From NCBI GenBank assembly GCA_018267475.1, contig JAFDYI010000020.1:1-58123 (forward strand): a stretch of 58,123 nucleotides of DNA. Direction: 5' to 3'. Below the pieces are notes generated by a model. The model searched no databases. It was given only the letters and a program-made list of their open reading frames with translations, and was not told where the DNA came from. Position 1 is the first letter of the stretch. Each line of letters begins with the position of its first letter. Positions 15,485 through 23,431 of the stretch are shown in pieces. Both the position numbers and the translations under genes were made by a program. Source of the DNA: Bacteroidota bacterium. GTDB taxonomy: Bacteria; Bacteroidota; Bacteroidia; B-17B0; Aurantibacillaceae.

Positions 15485-15583
15485 ATGCATTGGTTCAAAA
15501 AATACGGTACTTACTTTGTAGATGTTTGGCAATACGCGGCCATTATTTTTATTATGGCTTTAGCGGCTTTTTTTATTTTATAG
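15485..15583 (+). CDS. putative 32-residue single-span membrane microprotein
   Basis: ATG 15485 to TAG 15583. The N-terminus is HWFKKYGTYFVDVWQY, basic and aromatic. The C-terminus is a hydrophobic run AAIIFIMALAAFFIL that could span a membrane, ending at the stop. It is too short for standard gene callers. The support is the consensus promoter 11 bases upstream and the orderly charge-then-hydrophobic layout. Comparable tiny proteins accompany respiratory oxidases and transporters, but nothing here tells which. It is convergent with the TPR gene. A small RNA is the alternative. Confidence 0.45.
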   Translation: MHWFKKYGTYFVDVWQYAAIIFIMALAAFFIL

Positions 15584-15615
15584 CAGCACGTATTTTTTCA
15601 GCAAACACGCGCTGC
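15583..15615. other. hairpin between convergent genes
   Basis: GCAGCACG (15583-15590) pairs with CGCGCTGC (15608-15615) with one mismatch. There is no T run on either side, so terminator function is doubtful. Confidence 0.3.
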
Positions 15616-15620
15616 AAAAA

Positions 15621-16898
15621 CTATTTGCTAAGCAGGGCTTTTATTTTTTCTGCTTTTTCGGGTTGGTTGGTTACCAAATACAATCTTTTTAAGTAGCTCA
15701 TAGACGATTTGTCGTTGGGGTCCAACTCAATGGCTTTTTCGTATGCGGCAATTCCTTTTTTGTTCATATCCGCCGATTTTTCTTCGCACTCTTTTAGTTT
15801 CGTAGCTTGTTTCACCAGGTCGTCGCAGCGTTTCATTTGCTCGTTGCCCCACACATTATACACGTTGCCCAAGTTGGCCCAAGCCTGCGATAATTTGGGG
15901 TCGGCCTCTGTAGCTTTGGTATAAGCCGTTTCGGCTTGCGTCATCAGCTCATCAAAATTTTTAGGTTTATCCAAATATCTTTTTTTAGAGGCGTCTAAGG
16001 GGTTTGCCATACCGTAGTAAGCCAATCCTTTAGCAAAATAGGCTTTTGCATTTTTAGGATTAGCCGCTATTACTTTTTCCAAGTTACCAAGGGCTTCTTG
16101 TGTTTTGCCGGTGCTCATCAAATAATCGGTTTCTCGGTTCATTAAGTCGGCATCGTTCGGAAATTTTTCGCGCCCGTTTCTCATAGTGGTAGCTGCTGCT
16201 ACGGTATCTTTTCTATCTAATTGGGCATCAAATAAGTTTAAGTAGTTGTAAGCCGTAGCTACTTTATCTTTTATGGCTTTGCGGTTGTACTCTATTATTT
16301 TAGTGGTATCTTTTGTATGTTGGGCGCATACCAAAGCGTTGGTAAGTTCGTTGGTATCTTTTTTACCCAGCATTTTTGCTGTTTCATAAGAAGTTTCAAA
16401 ATAACCCATAGCTTCTTTATAATTTTTTACACTGTACTTGCCAATAGCTAAGTTACCCACGTCGCTAATCATTTGCATAGTTAAAGAACCCATTTCCATA
16501 GCATAGTTTTGCGCAGCATCTTTATCTATGCTTACCGCTTTTTGCATGCTCGTACCGGCTTCTTCGTAGTTAGTTACAGACACGTTGCCGTAAGCCTGGG
16601 TAAGGCGTTCGTTTTTATTGGCAACAGTAGCCGGCACTTTTTTTTCCGCTACTAATAAATCATTTTTAAACAGCCCGTAATATATGCGGGCGCGATATAC
16701 CCATGTTTTGGCCTTGTCTTTAGTCTCCGCATTGGCAGAGGCTAAATCGATCGCTTCTTTGGCTTTCATTAAAGAAGATACATCTTTGCTGCTTTCGTAA
16801 TCTTGTATGTTGCGAAAAGCGGTTTGCACCTTGGTGCTTTGCGAAAAAACAGTTAGCGGCAGGCTAAGACTTACAAAAATTTTAAAAACTTTTTTCAT
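15621..16898 (-). CDS. exported TPR-repeat protein
   Basis: A 425-residue periplasmic protein. The signal peptide (MKKVFKIFVSLSLPLTVFSQ) has no lipobox Cys. The rest is tetratricopeptide-like helical repeats, best seen in the C-terminal half: AQEALGNLEKVIAANPKNAK, LSQAWANLGNVYNVWGNEQM, and GIAAYEKAIELDPNDKSSMS. TPR solenoids bind partner proteins; no enzymatic domain is present. The promoter is at 16944-16937. It is monocistronic by context, so its partner cannot be inferred. Confidence 0.82.
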   Translation of the reverse strand: MKKVFKIFVSLSLPLTVFSQSTKVQTAFRNIQDYESSKDVSSLMKAKEAIDLASANAETKDKAKTWVYRARIYYGLFKNDLLVAEKKVPATVANKNERLTQAYGNVSVTNYEEAGTSMQKAVSIDKDAAQNYAMEMGSLTMQMISDVGNLAIGKYSVKNYKEAMGYFETSYETAKMLGKKDTNELTNALVCAQHTKDTTKIIEYNRKAIKDKVATAYNYLNLFDAQLDRKDTVAAATTMRNGREKFPNDADLMNRETDYLMSTGKTQEALGNLEKVIAANPKNAKAYFAKGLAYYGMANPLDASKKRYLDKPKNFDELMTQAETAYTKATEADPKLSQAWANLGNVYNVWGNEQMKRCDDLVKQATKLKECEEKSADMNKKGIAAYEKAIELDPNDKSSMSYLKRLYLVTNQPEKAEKIKALLSK

Positions 16899-16936
16899 GG
16901 GGCTATGGGGTTAAAAAATTACTTTTATATGGGCTT

Positions 16937-16944
16937 CAAATATA
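16937..16944 (-). promoter_or_regulatory. -7 promoter element TATATTTG
   Basis: Minus-strand exact consensus ending 39 bases before ATG 16898 of the TPR protein, giving one of the longer leaders in this window. Confidence 0.55.
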
Positions 16945-17013
16945 TTATTTTTCCGGCACATGAAAGGGTTTTCTATTCTTAAAAAAGACAAAAAAGGTAT
17001 CGTAACTTTTAAA

Positions 17014-17021
17014 TACCTTTG
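17014..17021 (+). promoter_or_regulatory. -7 promoter element TACCTTTG of cca
   Basis: Exact consensus. Its G is 7 bases before ATG 17028, so the predicted mRNA start is at or next to the start codon. This rules out the in-frame TTG at 17019, which lies inside the element. Confidence 0.7.
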
Positions 17022-17027
17022 CAGCCC

Positions 17028-18443
17028 ATGTTTAAAAAGCATTTAGAAACCCCTTTGTTGAAAATAGTGTCGGCATGCGCCGATGCCTTGGGTATAGAAG
17101 CCTTTGTGATAGGAGGTTTTGTGCGCGATATTTTTTTGCAACGCGAAAATAAGGATATTGATATAGTAGCCTTAGGGCGCGGCATTGATTTGGCCGAGGC
17201 GGTAAAAAAAACGCTGGGTAGCGAAGCTCATCTTTCTGTATTTAAAAATTTTGGAACGGCTCAAATTAAATATCAAGATACCGAGTTGGAATTTGTAGGC
17301 GCCCGGAAGGAATCGTACAGGCAAGAGTCGCGCAAGCCCGCCGTAGAAGATGGCAGCCTGGAGGACGACCAAAACCGCCGCGATTTTACCATCAACGCCA
17401 TGGCATTAAGCCTAAACAAGCATCATTTTGGCACTTTGATAGACCCCTTTAATGGGCAGCATGATTTGGAACAAAAAATCATAAAAACCCCCTTAAACCC
17501 ACATATTACCTATAGCGATGACCCCCTGCGCATGATGCGCGCCATACGCTTTGCCTCGCAACTGGGCTTTACTATTGAGGCGTCTTCTTTTGAAGCCATA
17601 CAGAAAAACAAAGAACGCATACGCATTGTGTCTAAAGAGCGCATAGCCGATGAGCTAAATAAAATTATTGTGTCGCCGGTACCTTCAGTGGGATTCAAAC
17701 TGCTTTTTGATAGCGGTTTGCTGCACGAAATTTTTCCGCAAATGACGAAGCTGCATGGCGTAGAGGTAGTGCGCGGCAAAGCACATAAAGATAACTTTTA
17801 TCATACCCTTGAAGTGTTGGACAACCTTTCTGCCCACACCAGAGATTTGTGGTTGCGCTGGAGCGCCATTTTGCACGATATAGCCAAGCCCGCTACTAAA
17901 CGCTTTGAAGAAGGGCGCGGCTGGACCTTCCACGGGCATGAGGACAAAGGCGCACGCATGGTACCTAAGATATTTGCCGAACTAAAACTGCCGCTAAACG
18001 AAAAAATGAAATACGTGCAGAAATTAGTACTGCTCCATTTACGCCCTATTGTGTTAGCAAAAACAGAAGTTACCGACTCGGCAGTACGCCGTTTGCTTTT
18101 TGAGGCCGGCGATGATATAGATGATTTAATGTTGTTGTGCGAAGCCGATATTACCACTAAAAGCTCGGCCAAAAAACAGCGCTATTTAGCCAACTTTGAG
18201 TTGGTTCGTAGTAAACTAAAAGAGCTGGAAGAGCGCGACCGCATTAGAAACTGGCAACCCCCCATTACCGGCGAATTGATTATGAGTACTTTTTGTATTG
18301 GCGCAAGCAGGGAAGTGGGTATTATTAAAAACGCCATTAGAGAAGCCATTTTAGATGGCCTTATCAAAAATGAATACAACGAAGCCTACGCTTTTATGAT
18401 CGAGCAAGGAAAAAAATTAAATCTAATACCGGAAGAAAAATAG
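17028..18443 (+). CDS. cca: CCA tRNA nucleotidyltransferase with HD domain
   Basis: Adds or repairs the 3' CCA end of tRNAs. A 471-residue class II nucleotidyltransferase. N-terminal palm has VIGGFVRD (about 28-34) and KDIDIV with the metal-binding D-x-D (43, 45), then NRRDFTINAMAL (near 114) and SDDPLRMMRAIRFASQLGF for nucleotide selection. The C-terminal HD domain has LHDIAKP (near 281) and HGHEDKGA, a phosphohydrolase metal site. PcnB-type poly(A) polymerases share the core; the HD domain and length favour a CCA enzyme. Convergent with deoC, 32 bases apart. Confidence 0.92.
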   Translation: MFKKHLETPLLKIVSACADALGIEAFVIGGFVRDIFLQRENKDIDIVALGRGIDLAEAVKKTLGSEAHLSVFKNFGTAQIKYQDTELEFVGARKESYRQESRKPAVEDGSLEDDQNRRDFTINAMALSLNKHHFGTLIDPFNGQHDLEQKIIKTPLNPHITYSDDPLRMMRAIRFASQLGFTIEASSFEAIQKNKERIRIVSKERIADELNKIIVSPVPSVGFKLLFDSGLLHEIFPQMTKLHGVEVVRGKAHKDNFYHTLEVLDNLSAHTRDLWLRWSAILHDIAKPATKRFEEGRGWTFHGHEDKGARMVPKIFAELKLPLNEKMKYVQKLVLLHLRPIVLAKTEVTDSAVRRLLFEAGDDIDDLMLLCEADITTKSSAKKQRYLANFELVRSKLKELEERDRIRNWQPPITGELIMSTFCIGASREVGIIKNAIREAILDGLIKNEYNEAYAFMIEQGKKLNLIPEEK

Positions 18444-18475
18444 AATGGATAAAAACAGTGAAACAAAACACGTTT

Positions 18476-19384
18476 TTAATCTACACTAATATAATCTTTG
18501 GAGTAGTACACGCCTTTAGCTTCTTTTTCTAATTGTAAAATAATATCATTAGCCAGGCTGCTGGCTCCAAACCGAAACCATTGGTTGTTCATCCACAAGT
18601 TGCCCAGTGTTTCATTAAGCATAACCAAATACTGCAAAGCGCTTTTTGCCGTAGAGATACCGCCGGCGGGTTTCATACCCACCATAATACCTGTTTTGTA
18701 ATAATAATCTTTTATAGCTTGTAGCATTACTAAAGTAACGGGCATGGTAGCTGCCGGTTGAATTTTTCCGGTAGAGGTTTTAATAAAATCGGCACCGGCA
18801 TATAAGGCTATATCGCTGGCACGACGCACATTATCAAGGGTAGATAGTTCGCCTGTTTCTAAAATAACTTTTAATCGGGCTTTGCCGCAAGCTTCTTTTA
18901 TAGCAGCAATTTCATCAAACACAAAAGAGTAATCGCCTTCTAAAAAAGCTCCGCGCGAGATAACCATATCCACTTCGTCGGCACCATTATCTACCGCATA
19001 TTTTGTGTCGGCCAGTTTTACTTCCGGGGTTGCGTTTCCACTGGGAAAGGCTGTTGCTACTGAAGCTACCTTTACGGTGCTGTTTTTTAAAGCCGCTTTA
19101 GCTGTTTTTACATGGGTAGGATATACACATACCGCTGCCACAGTGGGTAAATTGGGCAGGGTGTCGCACAGGTGTTGTGCTTTATAGCACATCTGTTTCA
19201 CTTTTCCCGGTGTGTCTTTCCCTTCCAAGGTGGTTAGGTCAATCATGCTTAAAGCTAAATTTAACCCTTGTATCTTGGTTTGTTTTTTTATGCTTCGGGT
19301 GTTAAATCGGGCTACGCGCTCCTCTACACCCACCATATCTACTACCGGCGATTGCTTAAAATTGGGTACCGTTTTGTGCTGCAT
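18476..19384 (-). CDS. deoC: deoxyribose-phosphate aldolase
   Basis: Class I aldolase that splits 2-deoxyribose-5-phosphate into glyceraldehyde-3-phosphate and acetaldehyde during deoxynucleoside breakdown. The Schiff-base Lys lies in FIKTSTGK (near 200) and the second active-site Lys in GMKPAGGIS (near 237); MVISRGAFLEGDY supplies the catalytic Asp region. At 302 residues it is the long form. ATG 19384 (MQHKTVPNF) is preferred to 19423 because the latter would lie inside the carrier protein gene. It follows that gene by 7 bases on the same strand, so the two are co-transcribed, an unusual pairing. Confidence 0.92.
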   Translation of the reverse strand: MQHKTVPNFKQSPVVDMVGVEERVARFNTRSIKKQTKIQGLNLALSMIDLTTLEGKDTPGKVKQMCYKAQHLCDTLPNLPTVAAVCVYPTHVKTAKAALKNSTVKVASVATAFPSGNATPEVKLADTKYAVDNGADEVDMVISRGAFLEGDYSFVFDEIAAIKEACGKARLKVILETGELSTLDNVRRASDIALYAGADFIKTSTGKIQPAATMPVTLVMLQAIKDYYYKTGIMVGMKPAGGISTAKSALQYLVMLNETLGNLWMNNQWFRFGASSLANDIILQLEKEAKGVYYSKDYISVD

Positions 19385-19391
19385 TTCTTTT

Positions 19392-19889
19392 TTAAAACTC
19401 AATGAGTACTTGTCCTTTTTCAACGGCGGTACCTTTTTTAGCTAACACTTTTTTTACCAAACCATCGGTACTCGCTTTTAAAATGTTTTCCATTTTCATG
19501 GCTTCTAAAACAAGAAGTGCATCGCCTTTTTTTATTTCTTGTCCCTCTTGTACCAATACGTTTAGTACCAATCCGGGCATGGGAGCTTTTATATTGGCCA
19601 CCTTGGCAGTCATGGCTTTATCTAAGCCTAATTGACGCAACAGCTCATCGTATTTGTCTTTTACGGATACCGTATAAAGAGTATTGTTTACTTTTATTTG
19701 AAATGTTTTTTCGCTTACATTTTGATGTACAATTTCTACGTTAAACGATTGATTGTCTTTTAAAATATGAAACGATGTTTTACTTAGTTCGCTTAAATCA
19801 AAAGTAATATCTTGATTGTTTAATTGCCAAACTCCTTTGGTTTTTTCTAATTGGAACTGAAATTTATTATCTACGTTTACTTTATACAT
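19392..19889 (-). CDS. biotin carboxyl carrier protein (biotin/lipoyl attachment)
   Basis: A 165-residue carrier subunit of an acyl-CoA carboxylase. The C-terminal hammerhead domain has APMPGLVLNVLV and the biotin-accepting Lys in EAMKMEN (near 131); GTAVEKGQVLIEF closes it. The N-terminal half is beta-rich, as in subunits of propionyl/methylmalonyl-type carboxylases. The carboxylase and carboxyltransferase subunits are not in the window. An in-frame ATG at 19907 lies upstream of the promoter at 19902-19895, so ATG 19889 is the start. BirA (45557) would biotinylate it. Confidence 0.9.
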   Translation of the reverse strand: MYKVNVDNKFQFQLEKTKGVWQLNNQDITFDLSELSKTSFHILKDNQSFNVEIVHQNVSEKTFQIKVNNTLYTVSVKDKYDELLRQLGLDKAMTAKVANIKAPMPGLVLNVLVQEGQEIKKGDALLVLEAMKMENILKASTDGLVKKVLAKKGTAVEKGQVLIEF

Positions 19890-19894
19890 AGTGC

Positions 19895-19902
19895 CAAAAG
19901 TA
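19895..19902 (-). promoter_or_regulatory. -7 promoter element TACTTTTG of the biotin carrier gene
   Basis: Minus-strand exact consensus. Its G is 6 bases before ATG 19889, predicting a leaderless or nearly leaderless transcript for the carrier-deoC pair. Confidence 0.7.
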
Positions 19903-19933
19903 CGCATTTTTATTCCGAAAACACATAGAAGTT

Positions 19934-21235
19934 TTAGAGTTGCTTAATTAAATCGCAAAGTTGTTGTGTTAGGTTTTTTCGCGAATACTTTTTTATATGA
20001 CTCTCGTTTAAATCTAAGTTGGGGTTTAGCAGCCACGCATCAATTAAAGAAGCAAAATGCGTCACCAACGCATCTTCCTCGTCCCTAGAAAAAAGGGCGC
20101 CGGCATGAGCTTGCTGCAATATCTCTTCGGCATCGCCTCCCTTAGGGCCAATAGCTATAATGGGCTTTTTAGCGGCTAAATACTCAAACAGTTTGCCCGA
20201 CAACAAGCCTTTTTGGTTGCTGGTTTCGGCAATGATGAGCAGTAAGCATGTGGTGTTTTTTAAATAATGAATTACTTCTTGATGGGGCACATAATCTTGG
20301 TAGGTAATGTGTTTTTCAACCTGATACGTGCGCCCTAATTGTTTAAAACCCGGATCTGTTTTACCTATAAACAAAGCTTTTATAGCGCATTTGTTTTGGT
20401 ATTGTTGTATTATTTTTTGCAAGGCCGAGAAAAATATCTTTGGGTTATAACTCTCCGCGATAGTGCCCGTATGAGAAATTAAAAATTCTTTTTGTGGGGA
20501 AGAGGCTGGCCCTTCAAAATCATCTTCATCAAAGCCGTTGGGTATTACTTCTATTTTAGATTCTGTTCCGGTATATTTTTTAGAAAAAAGTTCTTTTAGC
20601 CCTTTACTTACCACTAGCACGGCATCAGCTTGTTGCAACACTTGCTTTTCGTACGCGGCATCTGTTTTTTTTGCCCAAGCGGTATGTAGCAAATCGTTAT
20701 AGTAATAGATGTCCGTCCAGGGATCGCGCAAGTCGGCAATCCATTTTAAATGCGGGTATTTTTTTTTAAGCCGCAAGCCTATCAGTTGCGAACTATGGGG
20801 CGGCGTGGAGATGATAAAGGTGTCTATTTTTTCTTTTTCAATAAGCAGGCAAGCTTCTTTATACGCGGCTTTTACCCAGCTTTTTCGTGCATCGGGTATC
20901 AACAAATTGCCCCGTAAAAAACGAAGTATTTTGCTGCTTAATGTATTTTTGTTGTGGTTTGCAAAGCCGGAGTGAGGCACTTCCTTTTTTTTCAAAAAAC
21001 GGCTAAATACTTTTAGTATCTCGGTATTAGTAGTTTTTATAATTTTTAAATGGGGACTTACGTCTTTTAGCAACGTGTTGTCTCTTACGGGATAAAAAGC
21101 GCTGTTTTCGTGTATGGTAAGCACAAAAGGCTCTACAGCAAAATGCGGCATGTATTTTACAAACTTAAGCATGCGTTGCACCCCTGCTCCTCCGCTGGGA
21201 GGCCAATAATACGTAATAACCAACACTTTTTTCAC
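19934..21235 (-). CDS. glycosyltransferase, GT4-like
   Basis: A 433-residue GT-B-fold transferase. The N-terminal domain starts VLVITYYWPPSGGAGVQRM, with the glycine-rich acceptor-side loop. KYPHLKWIADLRDPWTD is typical of the group. The C-terminal donor domain has VEVIPNGFDEDDF-like (here IEVIPNGFDEDDF), SHTGTIAESYNPK and LLSGKLFEYLAAKKPIIAIG with the Glu of the E-x7-E motif region. It probably transfers a sugar to a lipid-linked or surface glycan. Start codon GTG at 21235, supported by a promoter 5 bases upstream. It is not adjacent to the polysaccharide operon at 23432. Confidence 0.87.
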   Translation of the reverse strand: MKKVLVITYYWPPSGGAGVQRMLKFVKYMPHFAVEPFVLTIHENSAFYPVRDNTLLKDVSPHLKIIKTTNTEILKVFSRFLKKKEVPHSGFANHNKNTLSSKILRFLRGNLLIPDARKSWVKAAYKEACLLIEKEKIDTFIISTPPHSSQLIGLRLKKKYPHLKWIADLRDPWTDIYYYNDLLHTAWAKKTDAAYEKQVLQQADAVLVVSKGLKELFSKKYTGTESKIEVIPNGFDEDDFEGPASSPQKEFLISHTGTIAESYNPKIFFSALQKIIQQYQNKCAIKALFIGKTDPGFKQLGRTYQVEKHITYQDYVPHQEVIHYLKNTTCLLLIIAETSNQKGLLSGKLFEYLAAKKPIIAIGPKGGDAEEILQQAHAGALFSRDEEDALVTHFASLIDAWLLNPNLDLNESHIKKYSRKNLTQQLCDLIKQL

Positions 21236-21239
21236 GAAG

Positions 21240-21247
21240 CAAATATA
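21240..21247 (-). promoter_or_regulatory. -7 promoter element TATATTTG of the GT4 gene
   Basis: Minus-strand exact consensus, 5 bases before a GTG start at 21235. A leaderless message with GTG would be predicted. The same octamer followed by CTT precedes the PafA-like gene at 45483-45490. Confidence 0.65.
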
Positions 21248-21310
21248 CAGTACCGCGGTATATTTAAAAAACAGAATCTGTTTTTAAGTATTATCTTGCT
21301 GTTTTAATCG

Positions 21311-21318
21311 TACTTTTA
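21311..21318 (+). promoter_or_regulatory. -7-like element TACTTTTA
   Basis: One base from consensus and only 4 bases before ATG 21322 of the MbnP-like gene. Confidence 0.5.
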
Positions 21319-21321
21319 CGC

Positions 21322-22059
21322 ATGACTTTTTATAAAAAAACAGTTCTTTTTTTTTGCTTGCTACTTTGTTTCTCTTTTAAGGCGGTAAAAAAAAACACAT
21401 TTTTTATTCATTTTAATCATTATGCCGGAAATGCTCCTTTTTCTTTAGGTAACACGTACCATAATGCCTTAGGGCAACCCTTTACTGTAAGTAACTTTAA
21501 GTATTACATTTCTAACGTGCGCTTGCAAAAAAACGATGGCACTTTTTTCTCGTGTACGGAATCTTTTTTGATTGATGAGCGCGAAGAGGAGTCAAAACGC
21601 ATAAACATACACAACGTACCCGACGGAACGTACACCGCGGTAGAGTTTATTATAGGCGTAGATAGTGCGCACAATTGCAACGGTCTGCAAGCAGGTGCTT
21701 TAGACCCGGTTAACGGCATGTTTTGGGCGTGGAATACGGGTTATATTTTCATGAAAATAGAAGGCCTTTATTTTTCCAACACAAACCAGCAAAAAAAAAT
21801 AGAGTACCATATAGGAGGCTACAAAGCCCCAAACAACAGCATCAGAAAGGTACATCTTGATTTTAAAGGGGCTCGTGCGGCTTTGTATTCAGGAAGCGCG
21901 GCTGTTTTTTTAAAAGCAGATGTGCTGCAAATTTTTACCCAACCCAAAAACATTGATTTTTTGCTTATGCCTTCCGTAACGGAGCTGCACAACGCTACTT
22001 TAGTAGCCGATAACTATGCCGATATGTTTAGCTATTTGGATATAAAAAACAACCCATAG
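21322..22059 (+). CDS. MbnP-like putative copper-binding protein
   Basis: A 245-residue exported protein. A signal peptide (VLFFCLLLCFSFKA) is followed by a beta-sandwich resembling the MbnP-like family. Characteristic segments are SNFKYYISNVRLQ, EFIIGVDSAHNCNG, QAGALDPVNGMFWAWNTGYI and YHIGGYKAPNNS. In methanotrophs MbnP works with the di-haem enzyme MbnH in copper handling and carries a Trp-derived kynurenine. The conserved FWAWNTGYI region with two Trp is visible here. No MbnH-like cytochrome peroxidase lies nearby, so the copper role is an inference from family. Confidence 0.75.
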   Translation: MTFYKKTVLFFCLLLCFSFKAVKKNTFFIHFNHYAGNAPFSLGNTYHNALGQPFTVSNFKYYISNVRLQKNDGTFFSCTESFLIDEREEESKRINIHNVPDGTYTAVEFIIGVDSAHNCNGLQAGALDPVNGMFWAWNTGYIFMKIEGLYFSNTNQQKKIEYHIGGYKAPNNSIRKVHLDFKGARAALYSGSAAVFLKADVLQIFTQPKNIDFLLMPSVTELHNATLVADNYADMFSYLDIKNNP

Positions 22060-22149
22060 TAATGCGTTTTTTTAGTTTCTTCTCCTGTAAAGCTCAACAC
22101 TTTGAGACGGCTATTTTTACCGCATTTACTAATTGAACTTAATAAAACG

Positions 22150-22157
22150 TACCTTTG
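22150..22157 (+). promoter_or_regulatory. -7 promoter element TACCTTTG
   Basis: Exact consensus 72 bases before ATG 22230, with TTG at 22133-22135 as a candidate -33. It gives a leader of about 65 bases, the longest in the window. I saw no clear SAM or other riboswitch fold in that leader. Confidence 0.6.
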
Positions 22158-22229
22158 CGGCCTGCTACCTGTTAAAAAATAAATAACGAACCATATCACT
22201 ATAACCATAAAAACAAATAAGTTCAACCC

Positions 22230-23381
22230 ATGAAATCAACGTATAAATTTGGTACCCGAGCCATACACGCTGGTGCCGAGCCCGACCCCAGTACAGGAGC
22301 TATTATGACTCCTATTTTTCAAACCTCTACCTATGTGCAGGAAAGCCCGGGTAAAAATAAAGGCTATGGATATGCCCGTGGAAAAAATCCTACACGCGAG
22401 GCGCTACAAAAAAACATTGCAGCACTAGAAAATGGCAAACACTGCGTTTGTTTTAGCAGCGGAATGGGCGCTACTGATGCCGTTATGAAACTTTTAAAAC
22501 CAGGCGATGAGGTGATTACCGGCGATGATTTGTATGGAGGCAGCTATCGCATTTTCACTAAAATTTTTGAACCGTATGGTATTAAATTTCATTTTATTGA
22601 TTTAACCGACGCCTCCAATATTGAAAAATATATCAATAAAAAAACCAAACTTATTTGGACGGAAACCCCCACCAACCCTACTATGAAAATAGTGGATATT
22701 GAGGCTTGCTCTGCCATCGCAAAAAAGCATCAACTTACCTTAGTGGTAGATAATACCTTTGCTTCACCCTACCTCCAAAACCCATTAGATATGGGCGCCG
22801 ATATTGTAATGCACAGCGTTACCAAATATCTGGGCGGGCATAGCGATGTAGTGATGGGAGCGCTTATTACCAACAGCGACGCATTGCACGAACAACTGTA
22901 TTTTATACTCAATGCCTGCGGCGCCAACCCCGGCCCTATGGATAGCTTTTTAGTAATGCGAGGCATTAAAACCTTGCATGTGCGCATGGAACGCCATTGC
23001 CACAACGGACGCATAGTAGCTGAGTTTTTAAAAAACCATTCTAAAATAGAAAAAGTATATTGGCCCGGCTTTCCTGAACACCCCAACCACGCTATCGCTA
23101 AAAAACAAATGCGCGACTTTGGCGGCATGATTTCTATTGTACTAAAAAAAGCCTCTTTAGAAGATACGTTTAAAATAGCGTCTTCTTTTCATGTGTTTTC
23201 TTTGGCAGAAAGCTTAGGCGGTGTAGAATCGCTAATAAACCACCCCGCCACCATGACGCACGCTTCTATTCCAAAAGCAGAAAGAGAAAAAGCCGGTGTG
23301 GTAGATAACCTGCTGCGCCTTAGTGTAGGCATTGAAGATGCAGAAGATTTAATAAATGATTTGAAACAAGCTTTGGCGTAA
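22230..23381 (+). CDS. cystathionine gamma-synthase/lyase
   Basis: PLP enzyme of the Cys/Met metabolism family, 383 residues. The PLP Lys is in SVTKYLGGHSDV (near 198). Other motifs: YGYARGKNPTREALQ, CVCFSSGMGATDAVM, ETPTNPTMKIVDIE, and SLGGVESLINHPATMTHAS at the C-terminus. The ESLINHP region is shared by gamma-synthases and gamma-lyases, so direction cannot be decided by eye. With the cystathionine beta-synthase at 32318 a homocysteine-to-cysteine route (lyase) is the likelier role. It has a private promoter and a 65-base leader. Confidence 0.9.
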   Translation: MKSTYKFGTRAIHAGAEPDPSTGAIMTPIFQTSTYVQESPGKNKGYGYARGKNPTREALQKNIAALENGKHCVCFSSGMGATDAVMKLLKPGDEVITGDDLYGGSYRIFTKIFEPYGIKFHFIDLTDASNIEKYINKKTKLIWTETPTNPTMKIVDIEACSAIAKKHQLTLVVDNTFASPYLQNPLDMGADIVMHSVTKYLGGHSDVVMGALITNSDALHEQLYFILNACGANPGPMDSFLVMRGIKTLHVRMERHCHNGRIVAEFLKNHSKIEKVYWPGFPEHPNHAIAKKQMRDFGGMISIVLKKASLEDTFKIASSFHVFSLAESLGGVESLINHPATMTHASIPKAEREKAGVVDNLLRLSVGIEDAEDLINDLKQALA

Positions 23382-23412
23382 AAAAAGAGGCTTGCGAAAA
23401 ACAATAAATTTG

Positions 23413-23420
23413 TATCTTTA
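23413..23420 (+). promoter_or_regulatory. -7-like element TATCTTTA of the polysaccharide operon
   Basis: One base from TAnnTTTG, 12 bases before ATG 23432. It would drive the five-gene run 23432-29323. Confidence 0.5.
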
Positions 23421-23431
23421 CAGAATATAAA

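Noticed and set aside
18444-18475. AAAAAC...GTTTTT pairing between cca and deoC
   Set aside because: Only six A/T-rich pairs with a long loop, too weak to call a terminator.
22158-22229. Possible riboswitch in the leader of the cystathionine gamma-synthase/lyase gene
   Set aside because: The roughly 65-base leader is A/T-rich and shows no recognisable SAM riboswitch core or stable fold by eye.
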